This document shows, piece by piece, positions 36,489-51,894 of a stretch of DNA of 64,000 bases. The notes beneath the pieces were generated by a model. It saw only the letters and a list, made by a program, of their open reading frames with translations, did not search any database and was not told the origin of the DNA. The first letter of the stretch is position 1, and every line of letters starts with the position of its first letter. The stretch lies in contig NZ_CP013987.1 of NCBI RefSeq assembly GCF_001518815.1, forward strand, positions 3,742,501-3,806,500. The letters are read 5' to 3'. The stretch comes from Pseudomonas oryzihabitans. GTDB lineage: Bacteria > Pseudomonadota > Gammaproteobacteria > Pseudomonadales > Pseudomonadaceae. The position numbers and the translations under genes are program-made.

Positions 36489-37571
36489 TTACCTCAGTTT
36501 CAGGGTGGCGAGACCGAACAGCACCAGGATCACGGTGATGATCCAGAAGCGCACGATGACCCGCGGTTCGGGCCAGCCCTTCAATTCGAAATGGTGGTGG
36601 ATCGGCGCCATGCGGAAGACGCGCTTGCCGGTCAGCTTGAAGGAGGCGACCTGGATGACCACGGAGAGGGTCTCCATGACGAAGACGCCGCCCATGATGA
36701 ACAGCACCACTTCCTGACGGACGATCACGGCGATGGTGCCGAGGGCAGCGCCCAGTGCCAGGGCACCGACGTCACCCATGAAGACCATGGCCGGATAGGT
36801 GTTGAACCAGAGAAAGCCCAGGCCCGCCCCGATCAGGGCGCCGCAGAAGACGATCAACTCGCCGGAGCCTTCCACATAGGGAATCAGCAGGTAGTCGGCG
36901 AATTTCACGTTCCCCGACAGGTAGCAAAAGATACCCAGGGCGCCGCCGACCATTACGGTGGGCATGATCGCCAGGCCATCGAGACCGTCGGTGAGGTTGA
37001 CCGCGTTGCTGGAGCCGACGATGACGAAGTAGGTCAGCACAACGAAGAAAATCCCCAGCGGGATTTCGATGTTCTTCAGCAGGGGCAGGATCAGCGTGGT
37101 TTCGATGGGCGCCTTGGCCGTGACATAGAGGAAGATCGCCGCCCCCAGGCCGAACACCGATTGCCAGAAGTACTTCCAGCGGCTTGGCAGACCCCGGGAG
37201 TTCTTTTCGATCACCTTGCGATAGTCATCGACCCAGCCAATGGCGCCGAACAGGAAGGTCACGGCCAGCACGGTCCAGACATAACGATTGTGCAGGTCGG
37301 CCCACAGCAGGGTGCTGATGCCGATGGTGGTCAGGATCAGGGCGCCGCCCATGGTGGGGGTGCCGGATTTGGACAGGTGCGACTGGGGGCCATCGTTGCG
37401 TACGGCCTGGCCGATTTGACGGATCTGCAGGGTGCGGATCATCCAGGGGCCGAGCCACAACGACAGCATCAGGGCGGTCAGGACGCCCAGAATGCCGCGC
37501 AGGCTGAGGTATTGGAAGACAGCGAAGCCCTTGTAGAATTGTTGCAGGAACTCCGCCAACAGCAGCAGCAT
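36489..37571 (-). CDS. mraY: Phospho-N-acetylmuramoyl-pentapeptide-transferase
   Basis: This 360-residue, ten-helix enzyme makes lipid I from UDP-MurNAc-pentapeptide and undecaprenyl phosphate. It has the [10 protein letters not shown] segment, WVDDYRKVI with the Asp pair, [13 protein letters not shown] and the C-terminal [19 protein letters not shown] motif. Its start shares a base with the murF stop (TGATG). Confidence 0.97.
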   Translation of the reverse strand: MLLLLAEFLQQFYKGFAVFQYLSLRGILGVLTALMLSLWLGPWMIRTLQIRQIGQAVRNDGPQSHLSKSGTPTMGGALILTTIGISTLLWADLHNRYVWTVLAVTFLFGAIGWVDDYRKVIEKNSRGLPSRWKYFWQSVFGLGAAIFLYVTAKAPIETTLILPLLKNIEIPLGIFFVVLTYFVIVGSSNAVNLTDGLDGLAIMPTVMVGGALGIFCYLSGNVKFADYLLIPYVEGSGELIVFCGALIGAGLGFLWFNTYPAMVFMGDVGALALGAALGTIAVIVRQEVVLFIMGGVFVMETLSVVIQVASFKLTGKRVFRMAPIHHHFELKGWPEPRVIVRFWIITVILVLFGLATLKLR

Positions 37572-38930
37572 CAGTGTTTCTCCTCGGTGTTGATAGCGCA
37601 GAGCGCGGCGACGACCTTGTCCATCGCGGCGCTGCGGGATCCCTTGATCAGCAGGGTGGTTCCGGCCCGGTCCTCGTCCGCCAGGGCCTCGATCAATTGT
37701 TCGCGATCGGCGAAATGCCGGGCCTCGACGCCATAGGCGCGCGCCGCATGGGCCATCGAAGGACCGACGCTATAGAAGGCGTCCACCTTGCCGCGGGCAT
37801 GCTCGCCCACCTCGCGATGGCCCTGTTCGGTCCATTCGCCCAACTCGGCGATATCGCCCAGGACCACCACGCGACGACCCGGCAAGGCCGCCAGCAAGTC
37901 GATCCCGGCTTTCACCGAAGCGGGGTTGGCGTTGTAGCTGTCGTCGATGACCTGTGCGCCGCGCTGGCTGGTGCGGGTCAGGGTGCGCCCCTGGACCGGT
38001 GCCGCAGCGGCAAGGCCTCGGGCAACGATGGTCAGGTCCAGGCCGAGGCTGAGCGCTGCAGCGGCAGCGGCCAGCGCATTGCCGACGTTGTGGGCACCCA
38101 GCATCTGCAGGGTGATGCGCGCGTCGTCTTGCGCAGTGTGCAGGATGAAGCTCGGACGACCCTGGCTATCCAGGCTCACCTCGGTGGCGCGGACGTCGGC
38201 GCGGGCATCCAGGCCGAAGGAAAGGATCTTGCGACCGGCCGCGCGGCGCTGCCAGGTTTCGAACGCCGCGTCGTCACGGTTGAGCACCACGGTGCCCGCC
38301 TCGCCCACGCCTTCGATGATCTCGCCCTTGGCTTCGACGATGCGGTCGACACCGCCGAATTCGCCCACATGGGCCTGGCCAGCGTTGGTAATGATAACGA
38401 CATCCGGGCGTGTCAGGCTCACGGTATAGGCAATGTCCCCCACATGGGAGGCGCCCAATTCGATGACGCCAAAGGCGTGCTCGGCAGCGAGTTGCAGCAA
38501 GGTCAGGGGCGCGCCCAGATCGTTGTTCAGATTGCCCTGGGTAGCCAGGGTGGCACCTTGCTGACGCAGGATGGCGGCGAGCAGTTCCTTGACCGTGGTC
38601 TTGCCACTGGAGCCCGTCACGGCGGCAATCTGACCTTGGAACAGGTCGCGATTGAAGGCACCCAGGCGACCCAGCGCCAAGCGAGTATCGGCCACCACCA
38701 ACTGGGGTAGATGGACCTCGGGCACGGCCCGCTCCACCAGGGCTGCCGCAGCGCCCTGGGCGGCCACGTCGGCCAGATAGGCATGACCATCGAAGCGTGG
38801 CCCGGCCAGGGCGACGAACAGCTGCCCGGCCACGGCCTTGCGGCTGTCGGTGCCAACGCCGTCGAACAGGGCATCGGCGCCCAGCAGGTTGCCGGTCAGG
38901 GCCTCGGCCACTTCGGTAAGGGTGAAGGAT

Positions 38931-38938
<8 letters not shown>
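37571..38938 (-). CDS. murF: UDP-N-acetylmuramoyl-tripeptide--D-alanyl-D-alanine ligase
   Basis: This 455-residue Mur ligase adds the D-Ala-D-Ala dipeptide. It has [18 protein letters not shown] as ATP loop, [15 protein letters not shown] and [15 protein letters not shown] near the C-terminal domain. The D-Ala-D-Ala substrate must come from a Ddl ligase, and none is encoded in this window. It overlaps murE by eight bases. Confidence 0.97.
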
Positions 38939-43376
<4,438 letters not shown>

Positions 43377-43378
43377 GG

Positions 43379-43834
43379 TCACAGGATCAAATCGCGCATT
43401 TCATCCGGCATACCGCCGGGTTCCTTAATTGCCTGCAGATCCGCGTCGCACACGGCACTCCAGGCATCCTCATCCCATAACTGGAACTTGTTCAGCTGCC
43501 CAACCAGCATCACGCGCCGGTCGAGCTTGGCGTATTCACGCAGGCGCGGCGGTACCAGGAAGCGGCCACTGCCGTCGAGTTCCAGATCCACCGCATTGCC
43601 GATCAGCAAGCGCTGTAGGCGACGAGTCTCCTCCCGTAGCGAGGGCAACTGCCGCAGCTTGCTTTCGATGATTTCCCATTCAGGTAGCGGATAGACGCAA
43701 AGGCAGGGGTCGACAGCATCGATCGTCACGATGAGCTGGCCGGCACAACGCTCCAGCAGCTCGTCACGATACCGACTCGGCATCGCGGCGCGCCCCTTGG
43801 CGTCGAGACTGATGGCGTTCGCTCCCCGGAACAA
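43379..43834 (-). CDS. mraZ: Transcriptional regulator MraZ
   Basis: This 151-residue AbrB-like ring protein represses the dcw operon. It has two swapped-hairpin repeats with the DxxxR signatures ([19 protein letters not shown] and [20 protein letters not shown]). An ATG-started frame to 43924 exists, but the family N-terminus is [15 protein letters not shown] place the start at TTG 43834 (TTG TTC CGG GGA), with AGAGGA upstream; pseudomonad MraZ often starts at a non-ATG codon. A four-box MraZ operator lies 37 bp upstream. Confidence 0.93.
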   Translation of the reverse strand: MFRGANAISLDAKGRAAMPSRYRDELLERCAGQLIVTIDAVDPCLCVYPLPEWEIIESKLRQLPSLREETRRLQRLLIGNAVDLELDGSGRFLVPPRLREYAKLDRRVMLVGQLNKFQLWDEDAWSAVCDADLQAIKEPGGMPDEMRDLIL

Positions 43835-44128
43835 TTTCGCGTCCTCTAATAGGCTGTCCTTGCCATTAAATCCCACTTCGCCCCACTTCGTACCACCGGC
43901 CGCCACTATATTGAGGAGGGCCACTTTCAGTCAAGGTAAGCGAGGGGGTTCCCAGGCCGTGTGGGACGCGGATTTCAAGCAAATTGCACCTGGTCACGAC
44001 CAAGACGGACGACATTGATTTCCGACAAACGGAAATGAAGTCAATTGATTGGCTCAATTGATTAAAGTGATTTGTGAAGAAGGGGGTCACAGACCCGGGC
44101 GCGGCGGCCCGAGAGGGAGGGGGGTGCG
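43835..44128. other. Leader and promoter region of the dcw operon
   Basis: These 294 bp lie between mraZ and rnpB. They hold the MraZ boxes at 43871-43905 and an AT-rich stretch with the perfect 10-bp direct repeat TCAATTGATT at 44041-44050 and 44054-44063. I see no further gene. Confidence 0.5.
43871..43905 (-). promoter_or_regulatory. MraZ operator: four TGGNN boxes at 10-bp spacing
   Basis: Read on the minus strand: TGGCG, N5, TGGTA, N5, TGGGG, N5, TGGGA. The boxes are at 43901-43905, 43891-43895, 43881-43885 and 43871-43875, exactly 10 bp apart. This matches the TGGGN-N5 repeat architecture known for MraZ in E. coli. The two boxes nearest the gene are perfect and the distal two are degraded. 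This supports autorepression of mraZ and the whole cluster. Confidence 0.85.
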
Positions 44129-44480
44129 AGAGCCGACCTGTAAGCCGGGTTCTGTCGAGGACAGTCATTCCTCTGGGACAACCATCGCTGATTGCCTCTA
44201 GCGACCTACCCGAATCCAGCGCGGGCCACGCCTATGGATTCCTATTTGGTCTTGCTCCAGGTGGGGTTTACCTAGCCACGAACTGTTGCCAGCCGTGCGG
44301 TGCGCTCTTACCGCACCTTTTCACCCTTACCGGCGCTTGCGCGCTTAGGCGGTTATTTTCTGTGGCACTTTCCGTAGGCTCACGCCTCCCAGGCGTTACC
44401 TGGCACCTCGCCCTATGGAGCCCGGACTTTCCTCCCTCGCAACCCTTGCGGGTCACGACAGCGACTGCCCGGTCGGCTCT
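44129..44480 (-). ncRNA. rnpB: RNase P RNA (M1 RNA, type A)
   Basis: The transcript reads leftward and starts AGAGCCGACCGGGCAGTCGC. It contains the near-invariant GGAGGAAAGTCCGGGCTCC region (P4/J3-4), AGGGTGAAAAGGTGCGGTAAGAG, GAGCAAGACC and the closing GACAGAACCCGGCTTACAGG segment that pairs to form P4, with ends complementary as P1. The length of about 352 nt is typical. It is the catalytic RNA of tRNA 5' processing. Its location between mraZ and rsmI matches Pseudomonas. Ends are placed to within a few bases. Confidence 0.95.
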
Positions 44481-44542
44481 CGCGGCGCAAGGGTATAGAG
44501 ACTGGTGCCGGATAACAAGGAAAGATGCCCACAAAATCCCGC

Positions 44543-45388
44543 TTACTCGGCCTTGCGTTCCAGCGCCAGCTGATAGAGCAGGTTCTTGCGCGCACCGGTG
44601 ATTTGCGCTGCCAGGGCGGCAGCGCGCTTGACCGGTAGCTCGGCCAACAACAGATCCAGGATGCGCAGGGTCTCGGCATCGACTTCGGCGTCTTCCGGCG
44701 CCGTCCAGCCAGCCACCAGCAGCACGCACTCGCCACGCTGTTGATCCAGATCCGCGCGGATCCAGGCCTGCAGCTCCCCGGCGGGCAGGCCGCGCAAGGT
44801 CTCGAACGTCTTGGTCAGCTCGCGTCCGAGCACGACGTGGCGATCAGGTCCGAAGATGGTCACCAGGTCGGCCACGCAATCGTCGAGGCGATGGGGCGCC
44901 TCGTAGAAGATGAGCGTTCGCGGGTCCTCGCGCAACGCCGCCAGCCGCCCCTGACGACCCACCGCCTTGGCTGGCAGGAAGCCTTCGAAGCTGAAGCGAT
45001 CCGAGGGCAGACCGGCCGCCGAGAGCGCGGCGATCAGGGCGCAGGCCCCGGGAATCGGCGAGACCCTGATCCCCTGGGCGCGCGCCGCCCGCACCAGGTG
45101 AAAGCCCGGGTCGGAGATCAGCGGCGTGCCCGCATCGGAAATCAGGGCGACGTCCTCCCCCGCCAGCAGCCGGGTGATGAAGCGCCCCCCCGCATCCCTT
45201 TCATTGTGATCGTGGCAGGCCGCAAGAGGCGTCTCGATGCCGAAATGGCGCAGCAGGCGCGCCGAATGACGGGTGTCTTCGGCGGCGATCAGGGCCACAT
45301 CGCGCAGGACCTTGAGGGCGCGGGCGGTGATGTCGTCCAGGTTGCCAATGGGCGTGGCAACCACATAAAGAGTACCCGGCGAAATCAT
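44543..45388 (-). CDS. rsmI: 16S rRNA (cytidine(1402)-2'-O)-methyltransferase
   Basis: This 281-residue SAM methyltransferase has the tetrapyrrole-methylase fold, with GTLYVVATPIGNLDDI at the start, ALIAAEDTRHSARLL, LISDAGTPLISDPG and IPGACALIAALSAAGLP. It methylates the 2'-O of C1402, the same nucleotide whose N4 is modified by RsmH from the nearby dcw cluster. The frame runs on to 46198, but that part is antisense to lpoA; the ATG at 45388 fits the family. It is divergent from lpoA. Confidence 0.96.
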   Translation of the reverse strand: MISPGTLYVVATPIGNLDDITARALKVLRDVALIAAEDTRHSARLLRHFGIETPLAACHDHNERDAGGRFITRLLAGEDVALISDAGTPLISDPGFHLVRAARAQGIRVSPIPGACALIAALSAAGLPSDRFSFEGFLPAKAVGRQGRLAALREDPRTLIFYEAPHRLDDCVADLVTIFGPDRHVVLGRELTKTFETLRGLPAGELQAWIRADLDQQRGECVLLVAGWTAPEDAEVDAETLRILDLLLAELPVKRAAALAAQITGARKNLLYQLALERKAE

Positions 45389-45511
45389 GATGAAACCTGA
45401 CAGACTGGAAATAGCCCAACAGTGTACGCCGCTCTCGCCCTCGGCGTTCGCAGCGCCTGGGTGCTGTGAGACAATCGCCCCCTTTCCAGACAATTGCTCA
45501 GGAACCACCGC

Positions 45512-47295
45512 ATGAAGTTCCGCCTGCGTCCGCTGCTCTGCGCCACCGCCTTCGCCCTGCTCGCCGCCTGTAGCAGCACGCCCACCACGAGCAGTCTCGG
45601 GGCGCTGCCTGAGCCCAGCCAGGCCAGCATCGAGCAACTGCTGAACCAGGCTGGCGCCAGCCAGTCCGAGCAGGCGAACCTGCTGCGCCTGACAGCGGCC
45701 GACAAAGCCTATGCCCAGCAGAACACCCGCGAAGCGCGCCAGATTCTGGGCTCCATCAATCTGGAAGGGCTCAAGCCGGCGCAGCAAATGTTCGCCCAGA
45801 CCCTGCTGGCCCAACTCGACCTGCTCGACAAGCAGCCGGCCCAGGCCCTCAAGCGCTTCGACCATCCGAGCTTCGCGCAACTGGGCGAGCTGCCGGCGCA
45901 GCAGCAGATCCGCAGCGGCCTGACCAAGGCCGATGCCCAGGCCGCCAATGGCCAGCCGCTCGCCGCCGCCCAGGAACGCATTTTCATTGGCCCGCTGCTC
46001 GAAGGCGACGCGGCCCATGACAACCGCGAGCAGATCTGGCAACTGGTGACCAGTCTGCCGGATGCGCAACTGCGCCAGAGCGTCAAGGATGCCGACCTCA
46101 ATGGCTGGTTGGCCCTGGCTGCCATTACCCGTGGCAACCTGGCGCTGGATCAGCAGCTCGCCGCCATCGAAGAATGGCAGAAACAGCATCCGAGCCATCC
46201 CGCCGCGCGACAGCTGCCTGACGACTTGGAGCGCCTGAAAACCCTAGCGCGCGAGCCGCTCAATCGGGTCGCCCTGCTGCTGCCCCTGCAGGGCCAACTC
46301 GCAGGTGTCTCTCGTGCGCTGCAGGACGGCTTCATGGCCGCCCGCTACGAAGCCTTGGCCGCCGGCCAGGCCGCGCCAACCGTGACCGTCTATGACAGCA
46401 CCCAGATGGGCTCGCTGGACGCCTTCTACCGCCAGGCCCAGGCTGCCGGTATCCAGCTGGTGGTCGGTCCGCTGGAAAAGAATCTGGTCAAGCAGCTGAG
46501 CGACCGGCCGCAACTGCCGCTCAACACCCTGGCACTGAATTATGGTGACAGCCAGGGCGCCCAGCCGCCGCAACTCTTCCAGTTCGGCCTGGCCGCCGAG
46601 GACGAGGCTCGCGAAGCCGCGCGCCGTGCCTGGGCCGACGGCAAGCGCAGTGCCGGCGCCATGGTGCCCCAGGGCGAATGGGGTGCCCGCGTGCTAGCCG
46701 CCTTCCAGAACGAGTGGCAGCAACTCGGGGGTCGCCTGGTCGCCGCCGAACGTATCGGCCAGCCCGTGGAAATCGCCAATCGCATCACCAGCCTCCTGCA
46801 GATGCGCCAGGGCATGGATTTCATCTTCCTCGCCTCGACGCCGGCCCAGGCTCGCCAGATCAAGCCGATCCTGGTCTATCAGAACGCCCGCGATCTGCCG
46901 GTGTATGCCACCTCCAATCTCAACAGCGGGGTCAACGAGCCAGGCGCCAACCAGGACCTGAATGGCATCCTGTTCTGCGAAACCCCCTGGCTGCTCGATC
47001 CGAGCAATCCGCTACGCGCCAAGATCACTGCCCAGTGGCCCCAGGCCGGCAGCAGCATTGGTCGGCTCTATGCGATGGGCGCCGACGCCTACCTGCTGGC
47101 CCTGCATCTGCAGCAGCTCAAGGCGCTGCCCAACTCCGAATTGCCCGGCCTGTCCGGCAGCCTGAGCGTGGCGGCTGATCAGCGCGTGGTGCGCCACCTG
47201 CCCTGGGCGGAATTCCGCAACGGCGTGGCCCAGCCGCTGCCGGCCAACAATGCGCCGCTGCCGGCCACCAGCGTGCCGCCATCGCTCAGCACGCC

Positions 47296-47299
<4 letters not shown>
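45512..47299 (+). CDS. lpoA: Penicillin-binding protein activator LpoA
   Basis: This 595-residue lipoprotein has a signal peptide ending LLAAC (Cys 18) followed by Ser-Ser, predicting outer-membrane location. It has an N-terminal TPR-like helical domain and a C-terminal periplasmic-binding-protein-like domain (VALLLPLQGQLAGVSRALQD and onwards). In E. coli LpoA spans the periplasm to activate PBP1A; pseudomonads use other activators for some PBPs, so the exact target here is open. It is followed by yraN (4-bp overlap), the SIS gene and the BON lipoprotein, as in E. coli yraMNOP. Confidence 0.9.
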
Positions 47300-48865
<1,566 letters not shown>

Positions 48866-48874
48866 TCGTATTCG

Positions 48875-48920
48875 CCGCCCAACAAAAAGCCCCGCATTGG
48901 CGGGGCTTTTTGTTGGGCGG
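48875..48920. terminator. Bidirectional terminator with a perfect 21-bp stem
   Basis: A 21-bp perfect inverted repeat (48875-48895 and 48900-48920) encloses the four-base loop ATTG, with internal A5/T5 tracts. It lies between the convergent BON lipoprotein and DUF2171 genes. Confidence 0.95.
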
Positions 48921-48929
48921 TGGCTGGCG

Positions 48930-49166
48930 TCAGGCGGCCTGCCACTCACGCTCGGCTTCGTCGCGGGTCTTGCTCAGGCGTACCTGGCTGCCTTCCACGG
49001 ACTGGACCCAGCTCAACGGAATGTAGTGATGCTTGCCATCGGCATCCTGATCGCGCTTGGTCAGCTTGATGCGATCGGCGCCTTCCATATGATCGACGGT
49101 GCCCACGTGCTGGCCGTCCGAACCGACAACTTCCGCATGCTCTTTGATCTGGGTTGCATCTACCAT
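48930..49166 (-). CDS. DUF2171 family protein
   Basis: This 78-residue protein has the PRC-barrel-like DUF2171 signature (MVDATQIKEHAEVVGSDGQH, VGTVDHMEGADRIKLTKRD, then HYIPLSWVQSVEGSQVRLS). Members are small, soluble and often stress-associated; function is unknown. The ATG at 49166 lies near a GGAGAA site. Confidence 0.92.
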   Translation of the reverse strand: MVDATQIKEHAEVVGSDGQHVGTVDHMEGADRIKLTKRDQDADGKHHYIPLSWVQSVEGSQVRLSKTRDEAEREWQAA

Positions 49167-49313
49167 GGTGGTTCTCCGGCAGGTTAATAAAAAGGAGGCC
49201 GCTCTTTCAGCGCCTGCAGGATAGGAGGCATGAAGCGCCGTCTGGGTTCGCCCTCTGCCGACGAAAGGCCATCATCATGGTCACAGCCCCATGACCATCG
49301 AGAGGATTCGCCA

Positions 49314-49967
49314 ATGAGCGATGAGCCAAGCAAGCTGACCCGCTCCAAGGAGCGCTGGGCACAGGAGGGGCGCTTCCTGACCGGGCAGAGCGCACGCCCG
49401 GAAAGCGAACGCCTGCCCCCCGGCCAGCATCGCGTCAGCAACTGGCCGGTTCTGGATCTGGGTGTACGGCCGGAGGTCAGCCACGAACGCTGGCAACTGG
49501 CGGTCACCGGGGCGGTCCGCAGGACGCTGCGCTGGAACTGGGATACCTTCGCGGCCCGAGCGACCACCCAGGCGGTCAGCGACATGCATTGCGTCACCAC
49601 CTGGTCGCGCTACGACAATCGCTGGATCGGCCTACCGGTCAGCGAGCTGCTGGAAGAAGTGCAGCCACGGGAAGACGCCACCCATGTGCTGTTGCACAGC
49701 TACGACGGCTACATCACCAATCTGCCCCTGGCCGACTTCGCCGCGCCCGGCGCCATGCTGGTACACAGCTGGGAGGGCCAGCCCCTGACGGCCGAGCACG
49801 GCGGCCCGGTGCGGGCATTGATCCCGCACCTCTATCTGTGGAAAAGCGCCAAATGGCTCAGACGCATCGATTTCCGCGTGGGCGATACGCCTGGCTTCTG
49901 GGAAATGCGCGGCTACCATGACCGTGGCGACCCCTGGCAGGAGCAGCGCTACTCAGACGACAGCTGA
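49314..49967 (+). CDS. Molybdopterin-dependent oxidoreductase, sulfite oxidase fold
   Basis: This 217-residue protein matches the Mo-pterin domain of the sulfite oxidase/YedY group. The invariant Mo-ligand cysteine is in SDMHCVTTWSRYDNRW, and the family segments HVLLHSYDGYITNL, GGPVRALIPHLYLWKSAKW and GFWEMRGYHDRGDPW follow. No signal or Tat motif is visible, so it is likely cytoplasmic, unlike MsrP/YedY. The ATG at 49314 follows GAGAGGA. The substrate is unknown. Confidence 0.9.
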   Translation: MSDEPSKLTRSKERWAQEGRFLTGQSARPESERLPPGQHRVSNWPVLDLGVRPEVSHERWQLAVTGAVRRTLRWNWDTFAARATTQAVSDMHCVTTWSRYDNRWIGLPVSELLEEVQPREDATHVLLHSYDGYITNLPLADFAAPGAMLVHSWEGQPLTAEHGGPVRALIPHLYLWKSAKWLRRIDFRVGDTPGFWEMRGYHDRGDPWQEQRYSDDS

Positions 49968-49993
49968 TGGCACCAGAGCCTTTGACCAGGTTC

Positions 49994-50398
49994 CTAGGGT
50001 GCCGCCGGGGCCAGTTGCAGCTCTACGGGTTCGCCGGGATTGAGGCTGCGGATCCGGAACTCGTCACGCTTGAGACTGAGGATTTCCGTGGGATAGGTGA
50101 TGCCTTCCTCGATGAGGTTCAGGCCCTTCTCGGTCCGCGTCCAGCGCCCCAGGGAGGGCTGGCTGCTCGGTGAGGCCATCACCAGGGTGCCATCGCTGAG
50201 GAAGACGTACAGCATGCCGGGTTCGATGCTGTTGCTGGTCTTGATCTGCCAGACCTTGTTGACGAAGCTTTCCTGGGTGCTGCCTGTCTTGTCGCCACCG
50301 CCCTGGACATAGCCGATCAAGCCGGCCACCACGCACAGCGCTCCTATCACCAGCACCACTGCGCGCCAGTAACGACGCACCTTGTCTTGCAAACTCAT
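49994..50398 (-). CDS. Membrane-anchored hypothetical protein
   Basis: This 134-residue protein has a single N-terminal membrane helix (AVVLVIGALCVVAGLIGYV, residues 13-31) and an extracytoplasmic beta-rich domain (MLYVFLSDGTLVMASPSSQP, then WTRTEKGLNLIEEGITYPTE) resembling lipocalin-like stability domains. Its start overlaps the amidase stop by four bases (ATGA), so it is cotranslated with a peptidoglycan amidase and may assist it. I do not recognise a named family. Confidence 0.72.
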   Translation of the reverse strand: MSLQDKVRRYWRAVVLVIGALCVVAGLIGYVQGGGDKTGSTQESFVNKVWQIKTSNSIEPGMLYVFLSDGTLVMASPSSQPSLGRWTRTEKGLNLIEEGITYPTEILSLKRDEFRIRSLNPGEPVELQLAPAAP

Positions 50399-51615
50399 GT
50401 CACTCCTTGGGTGTTCTTGAGACTGGCCAGGTAGGTGCCCAGCGGTGGGCGCTCCTGGAAGTAGCCATGCAGACCAGCAAAGATCGAATCGGCCAGCTGC
50501 TTCTGGTGACGGCTGTCGAGCAGCCGCCGGCAGTCGCGGTCATTGGAAATGAAGCCCGTCTCGACCAGGATCGAGGGGATGTCCGGTGATTTGAGCACGG
50601 CGAAGCCAGCCTGCTCCACCCGTTTCTGGTGCAGATTGGTGATGCTCGACAATTGCCCCAGCACCTTCTGGCCCAGGTCCAGACTCGACGAGATGGTGGC
50701 ATTCATCGACATGTCCAGCAGCACCCCCGCGAGCATGGGGTCACGGCCCTTGAGGATCTCGTTGGCACCGATCAGGTCGACGTTGTTCTCGCTATCGGCC
50801 AGGAAGCGCGCCGTGGTCGAGGTCGCGCCACGCTCGGACAGGGCATAGACCGAGGCGCCATAGGCGGTACGCCGCGGTGCGGCATCGGCATGCACCGATA
50901 CGAACATGTCGGCGTTGTAGCTGCGCGCCACCTCGACACGCTTGCGCAGCGGCACGAAGAAGTCGTCGTTGCGCACCAGCTTGGCCTTGAAGCCCTTCTG
51001 CAGATTGATCCGGCGCGCCAGATTCTGCGCCACGATCAGGGCGATGTCCTTTTCCCGATCACCGCGCGCACTCAGGGCGCCGGGGTCCTTGCCACCGTGC
51101 CCGGCATCGACCACGACCATGATGTCGCGCCCCGAGGCCAGGCCCCTGCCCCGCTTGACCTCCAGCGGCGGCTCGGCATCGACCGGCTTGCGCGCTGCCA
51201 CGACCGGTGCCCCGGCACGCTTGAGATCGAGCACCAGGCGATTGGCCGCGCCCTCGCCGGGGCCGAGGACGAAGCTTTCTATCTCCACCGGATGGGCCAG
51301 CTCCAGCACCACCCGAGTGTCCTGGGGGCCATATTGAGCACTTCGGACGGCCCGCACGGGCGAACCTTTCAGCGCCAGGTGATTGAGTACCGCAGGCGCC
51401 TGGGTGTCGGCGAGATCGAGAATGATGCGATCCGGCGCGACCAGGGTGAAGGTCTTGTAATGCACCGGCCCGGTAAGATCGAAGACCAGGCGGAGCTTGT
51501 CGGCGTCCTGCCAGGCCCGGGCACCCTTGAGTTGCTGACGGGCGGCAAATGTCGGCAACCCGACAGGCAAGGTCATGCCAGCCAGGATCAGATTGAGCAG
51601 ACGACGGCGATTCAT
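50395..51615 (-). CDS. N-acetylmuramoyl-L-alanine amidase with AMIN domain (AmiC-like)
   Basis: This 406-residue periplasmic enzyme has an N-terminal twin-arginine signal (NRRRLLNLILAG), an AMIN domain (about residues 30-130, ARAWQDADKLRLVFDLTGPV) and an Amidase_3 catalytic domain with the zinc motifs VVDAGHGGKDPGALS, HADAAPRRTAYG and ILVETGFISND. It splits septal peptidoglycan during daughter-cell separation, probably after EnvC/NlpD activation. The Tat signal and length fit the AmiC group. It is not beside mutL, unlike the AmiB paralogue, so another copy is expected elsewhere. Confidence 0.92.
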   Translation of the reverse strand: MNRRRLLNLILAGMTLPVGLPTFAARQQLKGARAWQDADKLRLVFDLTGPVHYKTFTLVAPDRIILDLADTQAPAVLNHLALKGSPVRAVRSAQYGPQDTRVVLELAHPVEIESFVLGPGEGAANRLVLDLKRAGAPVVAARKPVDAEPPLEVKRGRGLASGRDIMVVVDAGHGGKDPGALSARGDREKDIALIVAQNLARRINLQKGFKAKLVRNDDFFVPLRKRVEVARSYNADMFVSVHADAAPRRTAYGASVYALSERGATSTTARFLADSENNVDLIGANEILKGRDPMLAGVLLDMSMNATISSSLDLGQKVLGQLSSITNLHQKRVEQAGFAVLKSPDIPSILVETGFISNDRDCRRLLDSRHQKQLADSIFAGLHGYFQERPPLGTYLASLKNTQGVT

Positions 51616-51894
51616 GGAGTCCTCGCGAGAAACGAGAAACGGCTGGGAAGTTACAACATAACGCTAAAGATCGCCTGCCACCTGACGCCTGTCAACTGCC
51701 GTTTAGACAAAATATTCCTTAGAAAACCGTGGCATAGCGTTCGTTTGCAGAATCAGCTTTAGATACAGTCACTTGCCGTCGCCAAAGGGGCTGGCGTCAG
51801 AAAGGCAAAGCGCAAGAAGTGCGACGGAGAGCGAATTTATCGGCGCCGTCATCGTCGAAGTGTCAGGCACTTCCGCCTTTGAAGGGATCACACC
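51616..51894. other. Divergent region between the amidase gene and osmE
   Basis: These 279 bp contain a small perfect hairpin GAAGTG-TCAGG-CACTTC (51857-51873) just upstream of osmE and a weak GAATTT-N16-TCGAA pattern (from about 51831) that could be an AlgU-type promoter. Neither is secure. I see no extra gene. Confidence 0.3.

Noticed and set aside
43835-43924. N-terminal extension of mraZ
   Set aside because: The family N-terminus and Shine-Dalgarno support TTG at 43834, and the extension covers part of the MraZ operator.
44543-46198. 551-residue minus frame including rsmI
   Set aside because: The part beyond 45388 is antisense to lpoA and lacks any RsmI similarity, so rsmI starts at 45388.
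48875-48920. Perfect 21-bp inverted repeat as a mobile-element end
   Set aside because: It has terminator features (A5/T5 tracts, convergent flanking genes) and no transposase is nearby.
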